Of a stretch of 6,384 nucleotides of DNA, positions 4,805 through 6,384 are shown one piece after another. The DNA comes from CAYLMG01 sp964464635 (lineage in GTDB: Bacteria; Planctomycetota; Phycisphaerae; Sedimentisphaerales; Anaerobacaceae). Below the pieces are notes generated by a model, which was given only the letters and a program-made list of their open reading frames with translations, did not search any database and had not been told where the DNA came from. The position numbers were made by a program, and so were the translations under genes. The DNA is taken from positions 1 through 6,384 of the forward strand of contig CAYXGT010000117.1 in NCBI GenBank assembly GCA_964464635.1. The letters are read 5' to 3'. Positions within the stretch are counted from its first letter, which is position 1; every line of letters begins with the position of its first letter.

Positions 4805-6203
4805 AAGACAGCTTCCAAATATCTCCTGCACCCATAATTACGACCAAATCATCGGCCTTTGTATTTTGCTTAAGGTACTCCAGCGTCCGGCTAAAACCAT
4901 CGATAAACAGCGCATTTGAGCTGGCCCTGCAGATACGCTCAACAAGGAGCTCGGCGTTAATTACCTTTTTTGTCGCCTGCTCATCACGGACAAAATAGAT
5001 TTCAGGCACAATAGTAATATCAGAAAGCTTAAAGCTTTCTGCAAAATCATCAAGTAAAAATCTTGTCCTGCTGTACTGATGCGGCTGATACACGCACAAG
5101 AGGCGTTTGAAGCGGTATCTCTGCCGAATCGCCTCCAGGCTGGCCTTAATCTCGGTGGGGTGGTGGGCGTAATCATCAATAACCGTGATTCCGCCGATTT
5201 TTTCCCTGAAGGTCAGCCGCCTGTCCACGCCGGTGAAATCGCCGAGCATCTCGACAATCTGCCGGCCGTCGGCACCACAATTAACAGCAATCGCCACAAC
5301 CGCAAGGGCATTGAGGATATTGTGTCTGCCCGGCTGGCTGATTCGGGCCTTTCCCAGGCAACGGGCATTATGATATACATCAAAACTATAAAGGCCGTCA
5401 TCCAGCTCGATATTTTCGGCGTAAAAATCGCAATTCTGGTTAAGGCCGAACGTTACGAACTGTACCTGCGGCAATTGCTTCATAATCTTTTGCACATTCG
5501 GGTCCATATAGTTTGCCACCACCAGGCCGCCGTCCCTGATACCGGCTGCGAAGTGCCTGAAGGCTTCGACGACATTTTCTTCGTTTTCGTAGATGTCGAG
5601 GTGGTCAGGCTCGACGTTGAGAATTGCAGCGATTCTGGGATGCAGATTCCAGAAGCTCCGGTCGTATTCGCAGGCTTCAGCAATAAACAAATTGCTGTCA
5701 CCCGTGCCGCTGTTAGTGCCAAGCTGATTGATATCGGCACCGATTACGAAGTTGACGTCCAGGCTGGCTTTTTTCAACAGATACACAAGCCAGCCGCCGG
5801 TGGTACTCTTGCCGTGAGTTCCCGCGATTGCCACGCCATCAAAGCTGTCCATCAATATGCCGAGCATCCGGGCGTATTTATAAATCTGGCAGCCTTTGCG
5901 CCTGGCTGCGATAAGCTCCGGGTTATCCTCTTTTACCGCCGCTGAGAAAACCACAACATTAGTATCGGGCTTGAAATTCTTTTCGCAATGCTGAATTTTT
6001 ATTTGCGCACCTGACTTGTTAAGGCTGTCCGTTACAGGGCTTGGTATCTGGTCTGAGCCGGTAACAACCGCGCTTTGCTTGAGCAGGATCTTGGCGAGGC
6101 CGCTCATACCAACCCCGCCTGCACCGATGAAGTGATACTTTGTGCCTGCTGCTACTCCGTTTTTCAAAATAGAGTCTGTTGTTCTGGTTTCGGAACCGTC
6201 CAT
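4770..6203 (-). CDS. murC: UDP-N-acetylmuramate--L-alanine ligase MurC
   Basis: MurC joins L-alanine to UDP-MurNAc using ATP, the first peptide-forming step in the cytoplasmic assembly of the peptidoglycan precursor. The 477 residues are a normal family length. Domain 1 is a Rossmann-type UDP-binding fold with HFIGAGGVGMSG at 24-35. Domain 2 holds the ATP loop GTHGKSTT at 128-135 with Lys132, the metal-binding region EACEYD at 176-181 (often EADESD), and NVEPDHLDIY at 196-205. GRHN (292-295) leads to domain 3, which has GVDRR (325-329), DDYAHHPTE (343-351), QPHQYSRTR (373-381) and GAGDIW (458-463). The ATG at 6203 has AAAGG 5 nt upstream. About 22 residues precede the Rossmann fold, as in other MurC proteins. 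No frameshift or missing core motif is seen. murB follows with overlap, so product (UDP-MurNAc) and user are made together. Confidence 0.97.
   Translation of the reverse strand: MDGSETRTTDSILKNGVAAGTKYHFIGAGGVGMSGLAKILLKQSAVVTGSDQIPSPVTDSLNKSGAQIKIQHCEKNFKPDTNVVVFSAAVKEDNPELIAARRKGCQIYKYARMLGILMDSFDGVAIAGTHGKSTTGGWLVYLLKKASLDVNFVIGADINQLGTNSGTGDSNLFIAEACEYDRSFWNLHPRIAAILNVEPDHLDIYENEENVVEAFRHFAAGIRDGGLVVANYMDPNVQKIMKQLPQVQFVTFGLNQNCDFYAENIELDDGLYSFDVYHNARCLGKARISQPGRHNILNALAVVAIAVNCGADGRQIVEMLGDFTGVDRRLTFREKIGGITVIDDYAHHPTEIKASLEAIRQRYRFKRLLCVYQPHQYSRTRFLLDDFAESFKLSDITIVPEIYFVRDEQATKKVINAELLVERICRASSNALFIDGFSRTLEYLKQNTKADDLVVIMGAGDIWKLSYEYIQWLRENR
4812..4816 (-). promoter_or_regulatory. Ribosome-binding site that decides the murB start
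   Basis: GGAAG on the minus strand lies 7 nt upstream of the ATG at 4804, inside the end of murC. It favours that ATG over the GTG at 4831 and is consistent with translational coupling of murB to murC. Confidence 0.6.
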
Positions 6204-6384
6204 ATTAGCCTTTGTTTTTAGTACTGCCCTGATTTTTATCGTCCTTTGACAGGCAGATGCAAAAGCAATGTATCAATTACCCGCCAAAAATCAAATAAAA
6301 AAGAAAAGATATATATCAGCCACCGAAGTCACAGAGCGGCTGTGTTAGATTTCAAGTATTTTTTAGAATTTTTCTTGGAGTCCA
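6204..6384 (-). promoter_or_regulatory. Upstream region of murC with a weak promoter candidate
   Basis: No gene is visible in these 181 bp. On the minus strand TTGATT (6289-6294) and TACATT (6267-6272) are 16 bp apart, each matching four of six consensus bases, so the promoter call is weak. AAAGG at 6209-6213 is the ribosome-binding site of murC. Further upstream lies a short inverted repeat, CACAG (6330-6334) and CTGTG (6340-6344), directly after CCACCGAAGT (6320-6329), a string shared with repeat unit B copy 2. The gap means murC is not tightly packed against any upstream gene, so it may start its own transcript. Confidence 0.35.

Noticed and set aside
5079..5945. A 288-codon plus-strand open frame
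   Set aside because: It lies wholly antisense to the conserved middle of murC and shows no domain of its own.
6330..6344. CACAG/CTGTG inverted repeat as a terminator of an upstream gene
   Set aside because: The stem is only 5 bp and has no T-run on either strand.

Overview
The window holds three protein genes, all on the minus strand, separated by one long non-coding spacer. From right to left they are murC (4770-6203) and murB (3923-4804), which overlap and form a peptidoglycan-precursor operon, then a 1.2 kb spacer (2722-3922), then a large restriction-modification-type N6-adenine DNA methyltransferase (2721 to beyond base 1, so its C-terminus is missing). No tRNA, rRNA, CRISPR array or transposase gene is visible.

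The host is probably an uncultured Planctomycetes-type bacterium, most likely of the Phycisphaerae or Sedimentisphaerales group. This is inference. It rests mainly on the spacer, which contains stretches whose spurious translations (MQNKANSPGVQ, QNEPNFSQK, SSFAYATEDK, ACPELSRRV) I recall as typical of dispersed repeats in those and other environmental genomes. murC and murB show that the cell makes UDP-MurNAc and hence peptidoglycan.

Region by region. (1) 1-2721: a single open frame of 907 codons with an N-terminal PD-(D/E)XK-like nuclease motif, an N6-adenine methylase core (DPACGSGTF, NPPW) and the beginning of a probable target-recognition region. Its promoter is near-consensus (TTGACA-17-GATAAT), and an inverted repeat lies in the leader. 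(2) 2722-3922: no credible gene. The stretch is a mosaic of short diverged repeats with about a dozen hairpins, a 6 x 7 bp tandem repeat, and a second good promoter that faces right. In several paired copies the stem sequence differs while base pairing is kept. (3) 3923-4804: murB, of the short type, with Cys at the usual catalytic Ser position. (4) 4770-6203: murC with all ligase motifs. (5) 6204-6384: the upstream region of murC, with a weak promoter candidate.

MurB and MurC catalyse consecutive cytoplasmic steps: reduction of UDP-GlcNAc-enolpyruvate to UDP-MurNAc, then ligation of L-Ala. The methyltransferase is functionally unrelated. With the repeat-rich spacer it looks like accessory DNA placed directly downstream of a core cell-wall operon.
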